Made by a program: the position numbers and the translations under genes
Source of the DNA: UBA2882 sp051877575
GTDB lineage: Bacteria > Bacillota > Clostridia > Lachnospirales > Lachnospiraceae
Direction of reading: 5' to 3'
NCBI GenBank assembly: GCA_051877575.1
Contig: JBJEJA010000028.1
Location: 124,001-188,000 of the forward strand
DNA length: 64,000 nucleotides
Shown: positions 7,958-16,547 of the stretch, piece after piece
Layout: each line of letters opens with the position of its first letter
Numbering within the stretch: the first letter of the stretch is position 1
The notes under the pieces: model-generated
The model's database searches: none
The model's input: the letters and a program-made list of their open reading frames with translations, nothing else
What the model was told of the DNA's origin: nothing

Positions 7958-8587
7958 ATGGAGAGATTTGTGGTTGCATTGACCAGAACCTGCGGAAGCG
8001 GAGGAACAACAATCAGTAAAATGCTTGCTGATGATTTTGGAATTGATATGTATGACAGAAAATTGTTGCGTCTGGCTTCTGAGGACAGCGGTATCAACGA
8101 AGAATTATTTGCCAAAGTGGATGAAGTGGCAAAGAGCCGTCTGCTTTACAGGGTGTCGAAAAAAGTATATAACGGGGAAATCATTCCTCCGGAAAGTAAT
8201 GATTTTGTATCGGATCAGAACTTATTTAACTATCAGGCAAAGGTATTGAAAGAACTTGCGGAAAGAGAATCCTATATCTGTGTCGGAAGAGCATGCGATT
8301 TTGTGTTAAAGGATTATCCCAATGTTCTGCGGGTATTTGTTTACGCACCGGAAGATATTTGCATTGAAAGAGAGATGGAGCGTCAGGGCATAGACCGAAA
8401 GGCAGCCGAAAAATATGTGCTGAATAATAATAAATTCCGAAAAGAATATTATAAATATCATACAGGCAGGGTGTGGGAGAGCCCATATAATTATGACCTC
8501 TGTCTGAATACGGAAAAACTGACTTATGAGGAGAGCGTGAAAATGATAGAAGAACTTCTGGAAAAGAGATTCGGAGTCATGCCCTGA
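7958..8587 (+). CDS. Cytidylate kinase-like family protein
   Basis: This 209-residue P-loop protein belongs to the cytidylate-kinase-like group common in Clostridia. The N-terminus shows a nucleotide-binding loop variant, TRTCGSGGTTISKML, followed by YDRKLLRLAS. The central part VGRACDFVLKDYPNVLRVFVYAP and the lid-like segment with several Arg/Lys residues (REMERQGIDRKAAEKYV, KFRKEYYKYHTG) fit NMP-kinase-like folds. It differs from true Cmk, so the substrate is not certain; it may phosphorylate another nucleotide or be regulatory. It stands alone between two terminators, with a good ribosome binding site (AGGAG) before the ATG. Confidence 0.8.
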   Translation: MERFVVALTRTCGSGGTTISKMLADDFGIDMYDRKLLRLASEDSGINEELFAKVDEVAKSRLLYRVSKKVYNGEIIPPESNDFVSDQNLFNYQAKVLKELAERESYICVGRACDFVLKDYPNVLRVFVYAPEDICIEREMERQGIDRKAAEKYVLNNNKFRKEYYKYHTGRVWESPYNYDLCLNTEKLTYEESVKMIEELLEKRFGVMP

Positions 8588-8655
8588 CAGGTGGTTTTTT
8601 TCAATAACAAAATACGGAAAAGGAACGGATGGTAACAAAAATCCGGGAGACAAAG

Positions 8656-8697
8656 AAGTTTCCCACCGCAGGCAGCGGCTGGTGAAGCTTTTTTTAT
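8656..8697 (+). terminator. Rho-independent terminator after cytidylate-kinase-like gene
   Basis: The left arm, beginning AAGTTTCCCACCGC at 8656, pairs with GCGGCTGGTGAAGCTT, with two bulges and one G-U pair, and is followed by a run of seven T. No convincing -35/-10 pair was found between it and livJ. Confidence 0.75.
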
Positions 8698-8767
8698 TTT
8701 ATATGAGAAACAGGGTAAATAGCCCAAGGGCATATTTATAAATAAAAAAATTGAGGAGGACAATGTT

Positions 8768-9985
8768 ATGAAGAAGAAATTATTAAGCATCTTATTATGT
8801 GTCGCAATGACTGCGTCGCTGGTAACCGGATGCGGAAGCGATACTGCTTCCGAAACATCTTCGGGGGCCGCTGAATCGGAAGGCACGGAAGCGGCAGAAA
8901 GCACAACAACGGGCGAAGAGGACAATGTCATTCGCATCGGTGTCGTCTGTGCCATGACCGGCGGATCCGCCATCTATGGAGAAGGAGCACAGAATGCGGT
9001 TGATCTGGCAGTTGAGGAGATTAACTCCGGCGACAGCCCGATTAAAGTTGAAATCGTCAATAACGGACAGGTCGTAGACGATGCAAAGGATTCCAAACAG
9101 GCAGTCAATGCATACAACAGCCTGATGCCGGAAGAGCCGGAAGCGGTTGTCGGTTCCTTCTTTTCATCCGTTACCCTGCCTATGGCAGAACTGGCCAATG
9201 AACAGAATATGTTACTTTTAGCAACCGGTGCAACGAACTATAAAGTAACGCTGGTCGGTCCCACGATCTTCCGTAACTGCTTCATTGATCCTTATCAGGG
9301 AAAAATGGCCGCATTGTTTGCAAAGGATCAGGGGGCTTCCAAAGTCGCAATTATATATGCAAAGGATGATGATTATTCCAACGGTCTGAAAGATGCATTT
9401 TTAGAGAATGCGGAAGCAAACGGTCTGGAAGTTGTTTATACGGGTGAATGTACCACTACAGATACAGACTTTACGGCGCAGGCTTCCCAGGCGGTAGCAT
9501 CCGGTGCGGATTTCCTGTTTTATCCCTGTTTCCTTGACACCGTTCCTCTGTTAGTACAGCAGGCAAGAGATGCCGGATTTGAAGGCATCATCATGGGAGG
9601 TGACGGATGGGACGGTTCCGATACCACAGGCCTGGAAAGCTATTTTGAAAACTGCTATTTCACGAACCACTATTCTTCTGAGGATACAGCACCGGCAGTA
9701 CAGAATTTTGTTTCCAAATATACCGAAAAATATGGAAATGAAAGTCTGAATGCATGTGCAGCGCTTTATTATGATGCGATCTATATGCTGGTACAGGCAG
9801 CTGAAGAAGGTGGCGGAACAGATACCGAATCACTTGTAGAAGGTATGACAGGCATGACTTTCACCGGTGTCGGCGGAACATTTACTTTGGATGAAAACGG
9901 CGATCCCGAAAAGAGTGTTGCAATCAATACTTATGAAAACGGTGAAGTAAAATGGTTTAAGACACTTTCTCCCGATGGAGAATAA
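8768..9985 (+). CDS. livJ: Branched-chain amino acid ABC transporter substrate-binding lipoprotein
   Basis: This is the extracellular receptor of a LIV-type importer, anchored by lipid at Cys22 (lipobox LVTGC after a 21-residue signal peptide). After an acidic, Ser/Thr-rich linker the type I periplasmic-binding fold begins at IRIGVVCAMTGGSAIYGEG and includes VVGSFFSSVTLPMAELANEQ and VAIIYAKDDDYSNGL, typical of Leu/Ile/Val-binding proteins. Length 405 residues. The gene starts at ATG 8768 behind GAGGAGG and heads a five-gene operon. Ligand specificity within amino acids or related compounds (for example urea or aromatic amides) cannot be read from sequence alone. Confidence 0.92.
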   Translation: MKKKLLSILLCVAMTASLVTGCGSDTASETSSGAAESEGTEAAESTTTGEEDNVIRIGVVCAMTGGSAIYGEGAQNAVDLAVEEINSGDSPIKVEIVNNGQVVDDAKDSKQAVNAYNSLMPEEPEAVVGSFFSSVTLPMAELANEQNMLLLATGATNYKVTLVGPTIFRNCFIDPYQGKMAALFAKDQGASKVAIIYAKDDDYSNGLKDAFLENAEANGLEVVYTGECTTTDTDFTAQASQAVASGADFLFYPCFLDTVPLLVQQARDAGFEGIIMGGDGWDGSDTTGLESYFENCYFTNHYSSEDTAPAVQNFVSKYTEKYGNESLNACAALYYDAIYMLVQAAEEGGGTDTESLVEGMTGMTFTGVGGTFTLDENGDPEKSVAINTYENGEVKWFKTLSPDGE

Positions 9986-10022
9986 AGGTTTGACATAAGA
10001 AGAAATCGGATATGTCATCAGC

Positions 10023-10052
10023 CTGCGGCACAGGGAAATGCCTGTGCCGCAG
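10023..10052 (+). other. Intercistronic 12-bp stem-loop between livJ and livH
   Basis: CTGCGGCACAGG and CCTGTGCCGCAG form a perfect 12-bp stem with a 6-base loop. Only a weak T run (TTATTT) follows. Such hairpins protect the 3' end of binding-protein messages or partly terminate, which gives more receptor than permease. Confidence 0.75.
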
Positions 10053-10103
10053 TTATTTCAAAAAGTATGTGAAACAGTAACCAGGAAAGGAAGGTGTTCT
10101 GAA

Positions 10104-10991
10104 GTGTCTCTGTTTATACAAAGTATAATAAATGGATTGAATCAGGGTGCCATATATGCATTAATTGCTTTAGGATATACCATGGTCTACGGTATCATCA
10201 GAATGATTAATTTTGCCCATGGCGACTTTATTATGGTAGGTGCGTATACCCTGTTTTATACAGTCCCCCTGATGATCAATTACGGTATGCCTGCATGGCT
10301 GGCTGTTTTGATAGCCATTGTTGTCTGTGTGGCAGTAGGTGTAACTGTTGAGATTGTGGCATATCGGCCGGTAAGAAATGCCGGTTCTATGACCGCATTG
10401 ATTACCGCTCTTGCAATGAGCCTGTTTTTGGAAAATCTTGCAATGGTACTATTCGGAGCAAATCCCAAATCGGTTACTGCTATTTTTGATCTGCCCTCTG
10501 TTGATTTTCTCGGTGCTAAATTACAGTGTAAATATTTGCTTACCATTACAATTGGTCTGGTCATGATGCTTGGATTACAGATTTTTGTAAAAAAGACCAA
10601 GCTGGGGAAAGCCATGAGGGCCGTTCCTCAGGATAAGCAGGCATCCACACTCATGGGGATCAATGTGAATAAAATTATTACGACGACTTTTGCAATCGGA
10701 TCCGGTCTGGCGGCGGTAGCGGCAATGATGTATTGTTCCACCTATCCCCGCTGTACTACGGATATGGGATCCATGATGGGATTGAAAGCTTTTATTGCGG
10801 CTGTTCTGGGCGGTATCGGAAGTATTCCGGGCGCTATGCTGGGAGGCATTATTGTCGGGCTTGTTGAAATCTTTGTAAAAGTATATATTGCTCCGGGCTG
10901 GTATGAAGCAATTACCTACAGTCTTCTGATTTTTGTTCTGTTGATTAAACCATCCGGTATTTTAGGGAAAAATGCCGGCGAGAAAGTGTAG
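10104..10991 (+). CDS. livH: Branched-chain amino acid ABC transporter permease LivH
   Basis: An integral membrane permease subunit, which forms the translocation path together with LivM. I choose the GTG at 10104 because GGAAAGGAAGG lies just upstream and the product then starts SLFIQSIINGLNQGAIYALIALG, the standard LivH beginning; the frame is open 22 codons further but those residues overlap the stem-loop. About 295 residues with eight predicted membrane helices. Conserved pieces include GYTMVYG, INFAHGD, YRPVRNAG, and VPQDKQASTLMGINV (the loop that docks onto the ATPases). Confidence 0.93.
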   Translation: MSLFIQSIINGLNQGAIYALIALGYTMVYGIIRMINFAHGDFIMVGAYTLFYTVPLMINYGMPAWLAVLIAIVVCVAVGVTVEIVAYRPVRNAGSMTALITALAMSLFLENLAMVLFGANPKSVTAIFDLPSVDFLGAKLQCKYLLTITIGLVMMLGLQIFVKKTKLGKAMRAVPQDKQASTLMGINVNKIITTTFAIGSGLAAVAAMMYCSTYPRCTTDMGSMMGLKAFIAAVLGGIGSIPGAMLGGIIVGLVEIFVKVYIAPGWYEAITYSLLIFVLLIKPSGILGKNAGEKV

Positions 10992-11000
10992 GTGGTGGAA

Positions 11001-12026
11001 ATGAGTAAAGAAAAGAAAATTTCTTATTTGATTAATGCAGTCGGAGTTTTGGTGTTGTTCCTGCTGTTATACGCACTTTTTCAATCCGGAGTGCTGGGTG
11101 TCAGGACTTCTTATCTGAAAGGAATTTGTACCACGGCATGTTACACGATCATTATGGTAACATCTTTAAACTTACTGGTGGGATTTATGGGAGAATTTTC
11201 CCTGGGGCATGCGGGTTTCATGTCTGTAGGCGCTTATGCCTCTGCCATTGTGACCAATATGCTGGCAGGAATGGAAATACCCAAATTTCTTCTGTTTTTG
11301 ATTGCACTTCTGGTAGGCGGATGTGCCGCCGCTGTGACAGGCGTATTGGTAGGTATCCCTGCATTAAGACTCCGGGGAGACTATCTGGCAATTGTAACGG
11401 TTGCATTTGCTGAAATCATCCGTGTGGCTTTCTGTAATTTTGAGATTACGGGAGGCGGACGTACGATGAGCGGCATTACGAAACTTTCAGACTTCTATTG
11501 GTGCTTCTGGGTGACGGTTGTCTGCGTTTCCGTGATGTTCTTATATACCCGTTCCCGTTTCGGACGGACGGTGGTTGCGATCCGTGAGGATTATATTGCG
11601 GCTGCGGCCAGCGGAATCAATGTCACATTTTATAAGGTATTGAATTTTACGATTTCCGCGTTCTTTGCAGGTATCGGCGGCGCAATGTATGCTCACTACA
11701 TGACAGCCATGATTCCTACCAATTTTAACTTCGCATATTCCGCAGAAATGTTGACGGAAGTGATTATCGGCGGTACCGGTTCTCTGACCGGTTCCATTAT
11801 CGGTGCGGCGTTCTTATCGGCACTTCCCGAGGCCATGAGACAGTTCGCTGATTATCGTATGCTGGCTTATTCCGTTGTATTGGTTCTGGTTATGATTTTT
11901 AAACCCGGCGGAATCTTCGGTAAATGGGAATTCTCCCTGACCAGAGTGTTAAAAAAACTGGTTGCTCTGGTAAAGGGAAAGAAAAAAGACCCGGAACTAA
12001 CGGCAGGAGGTGAGGGACATGAGTGA
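11001..12026 (+). CDS. livM: Branched-chain amino acid ABC transporter permease LivM
   Basis: The second permease subunit, about 341 residues with many membrane helices. The ATG at 11001 is preceded by AGGTGG; a GTG at 10992 in the same frame overlaps this site. Family motifs are LNLLVGFMGEFSLGHAGFM, ALRLRGDYLAIVTVAFAEI and REDYIAAAASGIN (ATPase coupling loop). It begins 9 bp after livH and overlaps livG by 8 bp, so translation is probably coupled. Confidence 0.93.
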   Translation: MSKEKKISYLINAVGVLVLFLLLYALFQSGVLGVRTSYLKGICTTACYTIIMVTSLNLLVGFMGEFSLGHAGFMSVGAYASAIVTNMLAGMEIPKFLLFLIALLVGGCAAAVTGVLVGIPALRLRGDYLAIVTVAFAEIIRVAFCNFEITGGGRTMSGITKLSDFYWCFWVTVVCVSVMFLYTRSRFGRTVVAIREDYIAAAASGINVTFYKVLNFTISAFFAGIGGAMYAHYMTAMIPTNFNFAYSAEMLTEVIIGGTGSLTGSIIGAAFLSALPEAMRQFADYRMLAYSVVLVLVMIFKPGGIFGKWEFSLTRVLKKLVALVKGKKKDPELTAGGEGHE

Positions 12027-12816
12027 AGCAATGGATCATACGCCTGTGTTGAAAGCCCAGAATTTGGGAATTGTTTTTGGTGGGTTAAAAGCAGTTGATT
12101 CTTTCAGCATGGAGATTGGAAAAAGTGAACTGGTGGGATTGATCGGACCAAACGGTGCCGGCAAGACAACGGTGTTTAATCTGCTTACCGGTGTATATCA
12201 GCCGACAGAGGGAAGTTTTTATCTGAACGGTGTAAAGATGAACGGCAAGAAGACACATCAGGTAGTGGAAGCGGGGATATCCCGTACATTTCAGAATATC
12301 CGCCTGTTTAAAAAGATGACAGTCATCGATAACGTAAAAGTGGCAATGAACATGCATATGACTTACTCCCTGCCCACATCTATTCTGCGTCTTCCCAAGT
12401 ATTGGAAGCAGGAAGCGGAGATTGATGAAAAGGCCAGAAAGCTTCTGGAGATTGTACATCTGTCTGATAAGGCGGATTATGTTGCGGAAAATCTTCCCTA
12501 CGGACAGCAGAGAAGGCTGGAAATCGCCAGAGCGCTTGCTACCGGTATGAAACTTTTGCTGCTGGATGAGCCTGCAGCCGGTATGAATCCGACCGAAACC
12601 GCAGAACTTTTAGAAATTATCAATGATATCAGAGACCGTTTTCAGATATCCGTGCTTTTGATCGAGCATGATATGAGTCTTGTCATGAAAATATGCGAAC
12701 GTATTCAGGTAATTGATTACGGCGTAACCATTGCTTCCGGTACTCCCGAGGAAATTGCCAATAATCCCAAGGTTATCGAAGCATATCTGGGAAAGGATGA
12801 GGAAGGGGGACTGTAA
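12019..12816 (+). CDS. livG: Branched-chain amino acid ABC transporter ATPase LivG
   Basis: An ABC ATPase that powers the importer from the cytoplasmic side. The ATG at 12019 follows AGGAGG at 12005-12010. It has Walker A GPNGAGKTT, a signature variant YGQQRRLEIARAL (in place of LSGGQ, usual for LivG), Walker B LLLLDEPAAGMNP, and the switch His in IEHDM. It has the long insert after FQNIRLFKKMTV that is typical of LivG. Next gene livF lies 2 bp downstream. Confidence 0.94.
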   Translation: MSEAMDHTPVLKAQNLGIVFGGLKAVDSFSMEIGKSELVGLIGPNGAGKTTVFNLLTGVYQPTEGSFYLNGVKMNGKKTHQVVEAGISRTFQNIRLFKKMTVIDNVKVAMNMHMTYSLPTSILRLPKYWKQEAEIDEKARKLLEIVHLSDKADYVAENLPYGQQRRLEIARALATGMKLLLLDEPAAGMNPTETAELLEIINDIRDRFQISVLLIEHDMSLVMKICERIQVIDYGVTIASGTPEEIANNPKVIEAYLGKDEEGGL

Positions 12817-12818
12817 GC

Positions 12819-13523
12819 ATGTTGGAATTAGAAAATGTAGATGTATTTTATGGTGCGATTCATGCGATACATGGGGTCAGTCTGAAGGTAAATGACGGAG
12901 AAATCGTTTCTCTGATCGGCGCAAACGGTGCCGGTAAGACAACCATATTACATACGATCACCGGTTTGAAAAAATCTTCGGGAGGGACCATTGTTTACGA
13001 TGGTCATGACCTGACAAAGACGGAACCCAGCAGGATCATTACGCTGGGCATGGCACATGTACCGGAGGGACGGCATATTTTTCCGGCAATGAGCGTCACA
13101 GAAAATCTGGAAATGGGTGCCTATATCCGCAATGATAAAGACGGCATCCAAAAGTCCATGAAAGAAGTTTTTGAACGGTTTCCGCGTCTGAAAGAACGGC
13201 GTAAGCAGCTGGCCGGTACATTATCGGGCGGTGAGCAGCAAATGCTGGCGGTGGGACGTGCGCTGATGAGCAATCCCAAGATGATTCTTATGGATGAGCC
13301 GTCCATGGGCCTGTCTCCTTTGTTGGTAAAAGAAATCTTTCACATCATACAGGAGGTGCATAAACAGGGTATCACCGTGCTGCTGGTTGAGCAGAATGCC
13401 AAAATGGCTCTTTCCATAGCAGACCGTGCTTATGTATTGGAAACGGGTGACATTTCTATGAGCGGAGATGCGAAAGAACTGCTGAATGATGAAAAAGTGA
13501 AAAAGGCTTATCTGGGATTATAA
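12819..13523 (+). CDS. livF: Branched-chain amino acid ABC transporter ATPase LivF
   Basis: The partner ATPase to LivG, 234 residues, the normal size. It shows Walker A GANGAGKTT, the LivF hallmark HVPEGRHIFPAMSV, signature LSGGEQQMLAVGRAL, Walker B ILMDEPSMGLSP and the switch residue in LLVEQNA. It closes the operon and is followed by a modest terminator. Confidence 0.94.
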   Translation: MLELENVDVFYGAIHAIHGVSLKVNDGEIVSLIGANGAGKTTILHTITGLKKSSGGTIVYDGHDLTKTEPSRIITLGMAHVPEGRHIFPAMSVTENLEMGAYIRNDKDGIQKSMKEVFERFPRLKERRKQLAGTLSGGEQQMLAVGRALMSNPKMILMDEPSMGLSPLLVKEIFHIIQEVHKQGITVLLVEQNAKMALSIADRAYVLETGDISMSGDAKELLNDEKVKKAYLGL

Positions 13524-13549
13524 AAAGATAGCATAGCCTGCGGATAAAG

Positions 13550-13582
13550 GAAGCGCTGACGGTATTGTCGGGGCTTCTTTTC
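13550..13582 (+). terminator. Probable terminator of liv operon
   Basis: GAAGCGCTGAC pairs with GTCGGGGCTTC (one mismatch, one G-U pair) around GGTATT, followed by TTTT. The stem is imperfect but sits in the right place. Confidence 0.6.
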
Positions 13583-13631
13583 GATGTTTGGAACAGGATA
13601 ACGGATGTTTCAAAACGTTCTCGGGCACATA

Positions 13632-13660
13632 TTGAAAATGCTGTCGGAAAGTGGTATAAT
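13632..13660 (+). promoter_or_regulatory. Promoter of chemoreceptor gene
   Basis: TTGAAA (13632-13637), a 17-bp spacer and TATAAT (13655-13660), with TGG just before the -10. This is close to the housekeeping consensus, unlike the sigma-28 motif expected for many chemotaxis genes. Confidence 0.75.
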
Positions 13661-13707
13661 GATAACACGCTTGGGGAAGCGAAATTATGGACAAGGGGTT
13701 GTAAACG

Positions 13708-15417
13708 ATGAAAAGAAAGAAACACAACTCAATACATTCTATTAAAGCGAAAATATGTCTGATCATTGATCTTTCTATTATCTTAACAGGTGTATTGGTG
13801 CTTCTGAATTATTCTTTCAGAGCAAAAAATGAGATTTCAATCATGTCGCAGCACTATATTGACGATCTGGCAATTGCCTACGGAAGTACGCTTGACAACG
13901 AGATTAAAAGGGCCGGCGGTGATTCGTACAGTGTCTTGAAAACGGATAATCTTTCATTGAAACTGGACGGAGAAGGAATGGAAGGCATTGAATCCAGTTA
14001 TGTGTATGTTGTAAAGAAAGACGGAAGCATGGCATACCACCCCGACGGTAGCAAAATCGGCAAATCCGTAGAAAATGCGGTAGTGAAACAGGCATGTGAG
14101 GATCTTCAGGCGGGCAGAACGGTAGAAAACGGTGTGATTTCTTACGAATATAAGGGCGCAATCAAATATGCGGCCATTTATGTCAGTACATATTCTGAAT
14201 TTGTGTTGATTGTTACGGCAGATCAGGATGAAATACTTGCACCGATCAGACAGATCAATATGATAGGGATTGCAGGTATGATTGTAGCGGTTCTTGTTTG
14301 CAGTATCATCGGGTATATTCTGGTAAGCATGATGATCAAACCCATGGAACAGATGACCGATTATCTGACCGACAAGATTTCCAATATGGACTTTACGCTG
14401 GATGAATCCCAAGAGAAGCTGGCGAAACATAAAGATGAGATCGGCAGCATGAGCAGGGCCGTTTCGTTACTGCGGGAGAAATTGGCTGATGTGGTACAAA
14501 ATATCCGTACGCACAGTGAAATGCTGATGACTTCTGCAGATGATCTCAGCAGCAGCGCATCTGAAACCGCCACCACCATGGATCAGGTTGAAAATGCCGT
14601 GAATGATATAGCACAAGGCGCAAATTCCCAGGCGGAGGAAACCCAGTCGGCAACAGAGAATGTTGTGGAAATGGGGAACATGGTTGAGGAGACCAATGAG
14701 ATGGTCGGAAATCTGGTAGAATATGCTTCCAGAATGAAAAAATCCAGCAATCATGCAAAAGAGATATTGAATGAACTGGATCAGGTAAACCATAAAACGG
14801 AAAATTATATTGATATTATTGCAAAACAGACGGATACAACGAATGATTCCGCACAAAAGATCAGTGAAGCGGCAAGTATGATTACGGAAATTGCGGAAGA
14901 AACAAACCTGTTGTCCTTGAACGCTTCCATTGAGGCGGCAAGAGCCGGAGAACAGGGACGAGGATTTGCGGTTGTGGCATCCCAGATTCAGAAACTGGCA
15001 GAGCAGTCCAACGAATCGGCACAGCAGATCGGAAAAATCATCAGTGTACTGTTGGAGGATACCGAAAAAGCGGTTGAGATAATGGAAGATGTCAAGAGCA
15101 GCATGAAGGAACAAAGCGAGCATGTGGAAAAAACGGATCAGGCATTCGGTGAAATTCAGGCTGAAGTGGACGAATCGATTAAGGCCATGAATTTCATTTC
15201 CGAAAAGATGGGCCGGATGGACGAGGCAAGAAGCAAGGTTATCGACGGGGTACAGGCGTTGACGGCCATTGCGGAAGAAAATGCCGCGAGTACAGAAGAA
15301 ACATCGGCGGCTGTTACGGAGGTTTCGGCAATCGTTACAGGTATTTCGGATAAATCGGAGGAACTTCGCAGAGTTGCCGAAGAGATGGAAGAGAGCATGA
15401 GTATATTTAAAGTCTGA
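13708..15417 (+). CDS. Methyl-accepting chemotaxis protein with extracellular Cache-like sensor
   Basis: A 569-residue transmembrane chemoreceptor. It has membrane helix 1 (about 16-36), an extracellular sensor of about 150 residues with a Cache-like pattern (YVYVVKKDGSMAYHPDGSKIG), helix 2 (about 188-210), a HAMP linker, and a long signalling coiled coil. The tip carries the CheA/CheW-binding hairpin ITEIAEETNLLSLNASIEAA followed by RAGEQGRGFAVVA. Likely methylation Gln/Glu pairs flank it. It lies directly after livJHMGF but has its own promoter, so a shared ligand is only a guess. Confidence 0.93.
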   Translation: MKRKKHNSIHSIKAKICLIIDLSIILTGVLVLLNYSFRAKNEISIMSQHYIDDLAIAYGSTLDNEIKRAGGDSYSVLKTDNLSLKLDGEGMEGIESSYVYVVKKDGSMAYHPDGSKIGKSVENAVVKQACEDLQAGRTVENGVISYEYKGAIKYAAIYVSTYSEFVLIVTADQDEILAPIRQINMIGIAGMIVAVLVCSIIGYILVSMMIKPMEQMTDYLTDKISNMDFTLDESQEKLAKHKDEIGSMSRAVSLLREKLADVVQNIRTHSEMLMTSADDLSSSASETATTMDQVENAVNDIAQGANSQAEETQSATENVVEMGNMVEETNEMVGNLVEYASRMKKSSNHAKEILNELDQVNHKTENYIDIIAKQTDTTNDSAQKISEAASMITEIAEETNLLSLNASIEAARAGEQGRGFAVVASQIQKLAEQSNESAQQIGKIISVLLEDTEKAVEIMEDVKSSMKEQSEHVEKTDQAFGEIQAEVDESIKAMNFISEKMGRMDEARSKVIDGVQALTAIAEENAASTEETSAAVTEVSAIVTGISDKSEELRRVAEEMEESMSIFKV

Positions 15418-15453
15418 GCTTATGCGGTAAAATAATAGTTGATAAAACCTGAA

Positions 15454-15507
15454 AGGCTGTTATATTCGGAAAGTTGAACAATTTCTGAATGTGACAGCCT
15501 ATTTTTC
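15454..15507 (+). terminator. Terminator after chemoreceptor gene
   Basis: AGGCTGT (15454-15460) pairs with ACAGCCT (15494-15500), with inner ATTC-GAAA/TTTC-GAAT pairing, followed by TATTTTT. Confidence 0.75.
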
Positions 15508-15529
15508 TCTTTTTTTTAGACCGTATTTG

Positions 15530-15538
15530 TGATACAAT
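15530..15538 (+). promoter_or_regulatory. Possible extended -10 promoter of deacetylase-bactofilin genes
   Basis: TGATACAAT at 15530-15538 is an extended -10 element. No good -35 is seen at the usual distance, where only a T-rich run lies, so this is a weak call. Confidence 0.4.
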
Positions 15539-15571
15539 GCAAAGTAGTGTGTATGGGAATGGAGAAATGCA

Positions 15572-16528
15572 ATGGCGCAGCATGAGGAGGAACAGTTACA
15601 AAAGAAACGCCGGAAAAGGGTGAACAGGCTGAAAAAAATAATTGTAACTGTTGTACTTGCGGCCATATTGATACCGACGGCAGTCAGCATATGTCTGGGT
15701 ATCAGACTGCACGTGGTAAACGGCAGACTTGAGCAGGCATGGAACGAGCAGGAAGTGTTGCGGAACAGACTGGATGAATTATCTGCCGAAGTTGACGGGC
15801 TTAGAAACAGTACATTGTCTCAGGAACAGGAAATGGCTGCAGAGGAAGATGGCACAATTCTCGAAAGTGAAAGCAGCGTTCAGGATGTGACATCTGCCGA
15901 TGGGATCAAAAGGGTATATCTGACTTTTGATGACGGCCCCAGTGCAAATACGGCGGCAATTTTGGATCTTTTGGCAGAATATCAGGTAAAAGCGACATTT
16001 TTTGTTGTGGGAGATACCAGTGAAGAGGGGAAGGCGCTGTATCGAAGGATTGTGTCGGAAGGACACAGTATCGGCATCCATTCATATAGCCATATATACA
16101 AGGAAATTTATGCTTCGGAAGATGCTTTCTTTGAAGATTTTTATCTGATGTCGGATTATTTGTATGATATAACGGGAATCAGACCGACAATATGCAGATT
16201 GCCGGGTGGAAGCAGCAATACGGTCAGCAGCATTGATATGTCCGATGTGGTGAATGAGTTAAATGAACAGGGAGTTTCCTGTTATGATTGGAATATTTCC
16301 GGCGGGGATGCTGACGGACATGATCTGTCGGCGGAAGAAATAGCCGAAAATGTATTGACCGGCGTAGACCGATTTCAAACTTCTATTGTGTTGTTGCACG
16401 ATGGGGGAGGCAAGGCGGTTACCGTTGATGCCCTGCGGATTATTTTAGAGGAACTGACAGACAGGGAGCAATTGGAGATTAAGCCGATTACGGAGGAAAC
16501 TCCGGTTATTTTGCATATTACGCATTAG
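15572..16528 (+). CDS. Membrane-anchored polysaccharide deacetylase (NodB domain)
   Basis: A 318-residue carbohydrate esterase family 4 protein that removes acetyl groups from wall or exopolysaccharide N-acetyl sugars. It has a basic N-terminus, one membrane helix (about 25-46), a short coiled coil, and the NodB domain facing outside. Motif 1 is YLTFDDGPS (catalytic Asp and metal Asp), motif 2 is HSYSH (metal His pair), motif 3 is RLPGGSSN, then DWNISGGDAD and VLLHDGGGK (catalytic His). All catalytic residues seem present. It lies 19 bp before bactofilin, suggesting a joint envelope or cell-shape role. Confidence 0.92.
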   Translation: MAQHEEEQLQKKRRKRVNRLKKIIVTVVLAAILIPTAVSICLGIRLHVVNGRLEQAWNEQEVLRNRLDELSAEVDGLRNSTLSQEQEMAAEEDGTILESESSVQDVTSADGIKRVYLTFDDGPSANTAAILDLLAEYQVKATFFVVGDTSEEGKALYRRIVSEGHSIGIHSYSHIYKEIYASEDAFFEDFYLMSDYLYDITGIRPTICRLPGGSSNTVSSIDMSDVVNELNEQGVSCYDWNISGGDADGHDLSAEEIAENVLTGVDRFQTSIVLLHDGGGKAVTVDALRIILEELTDREQLEIKPITEETPVILHITH

Positions 16529-16547
16529 AAGAAATGGAGGAAATACA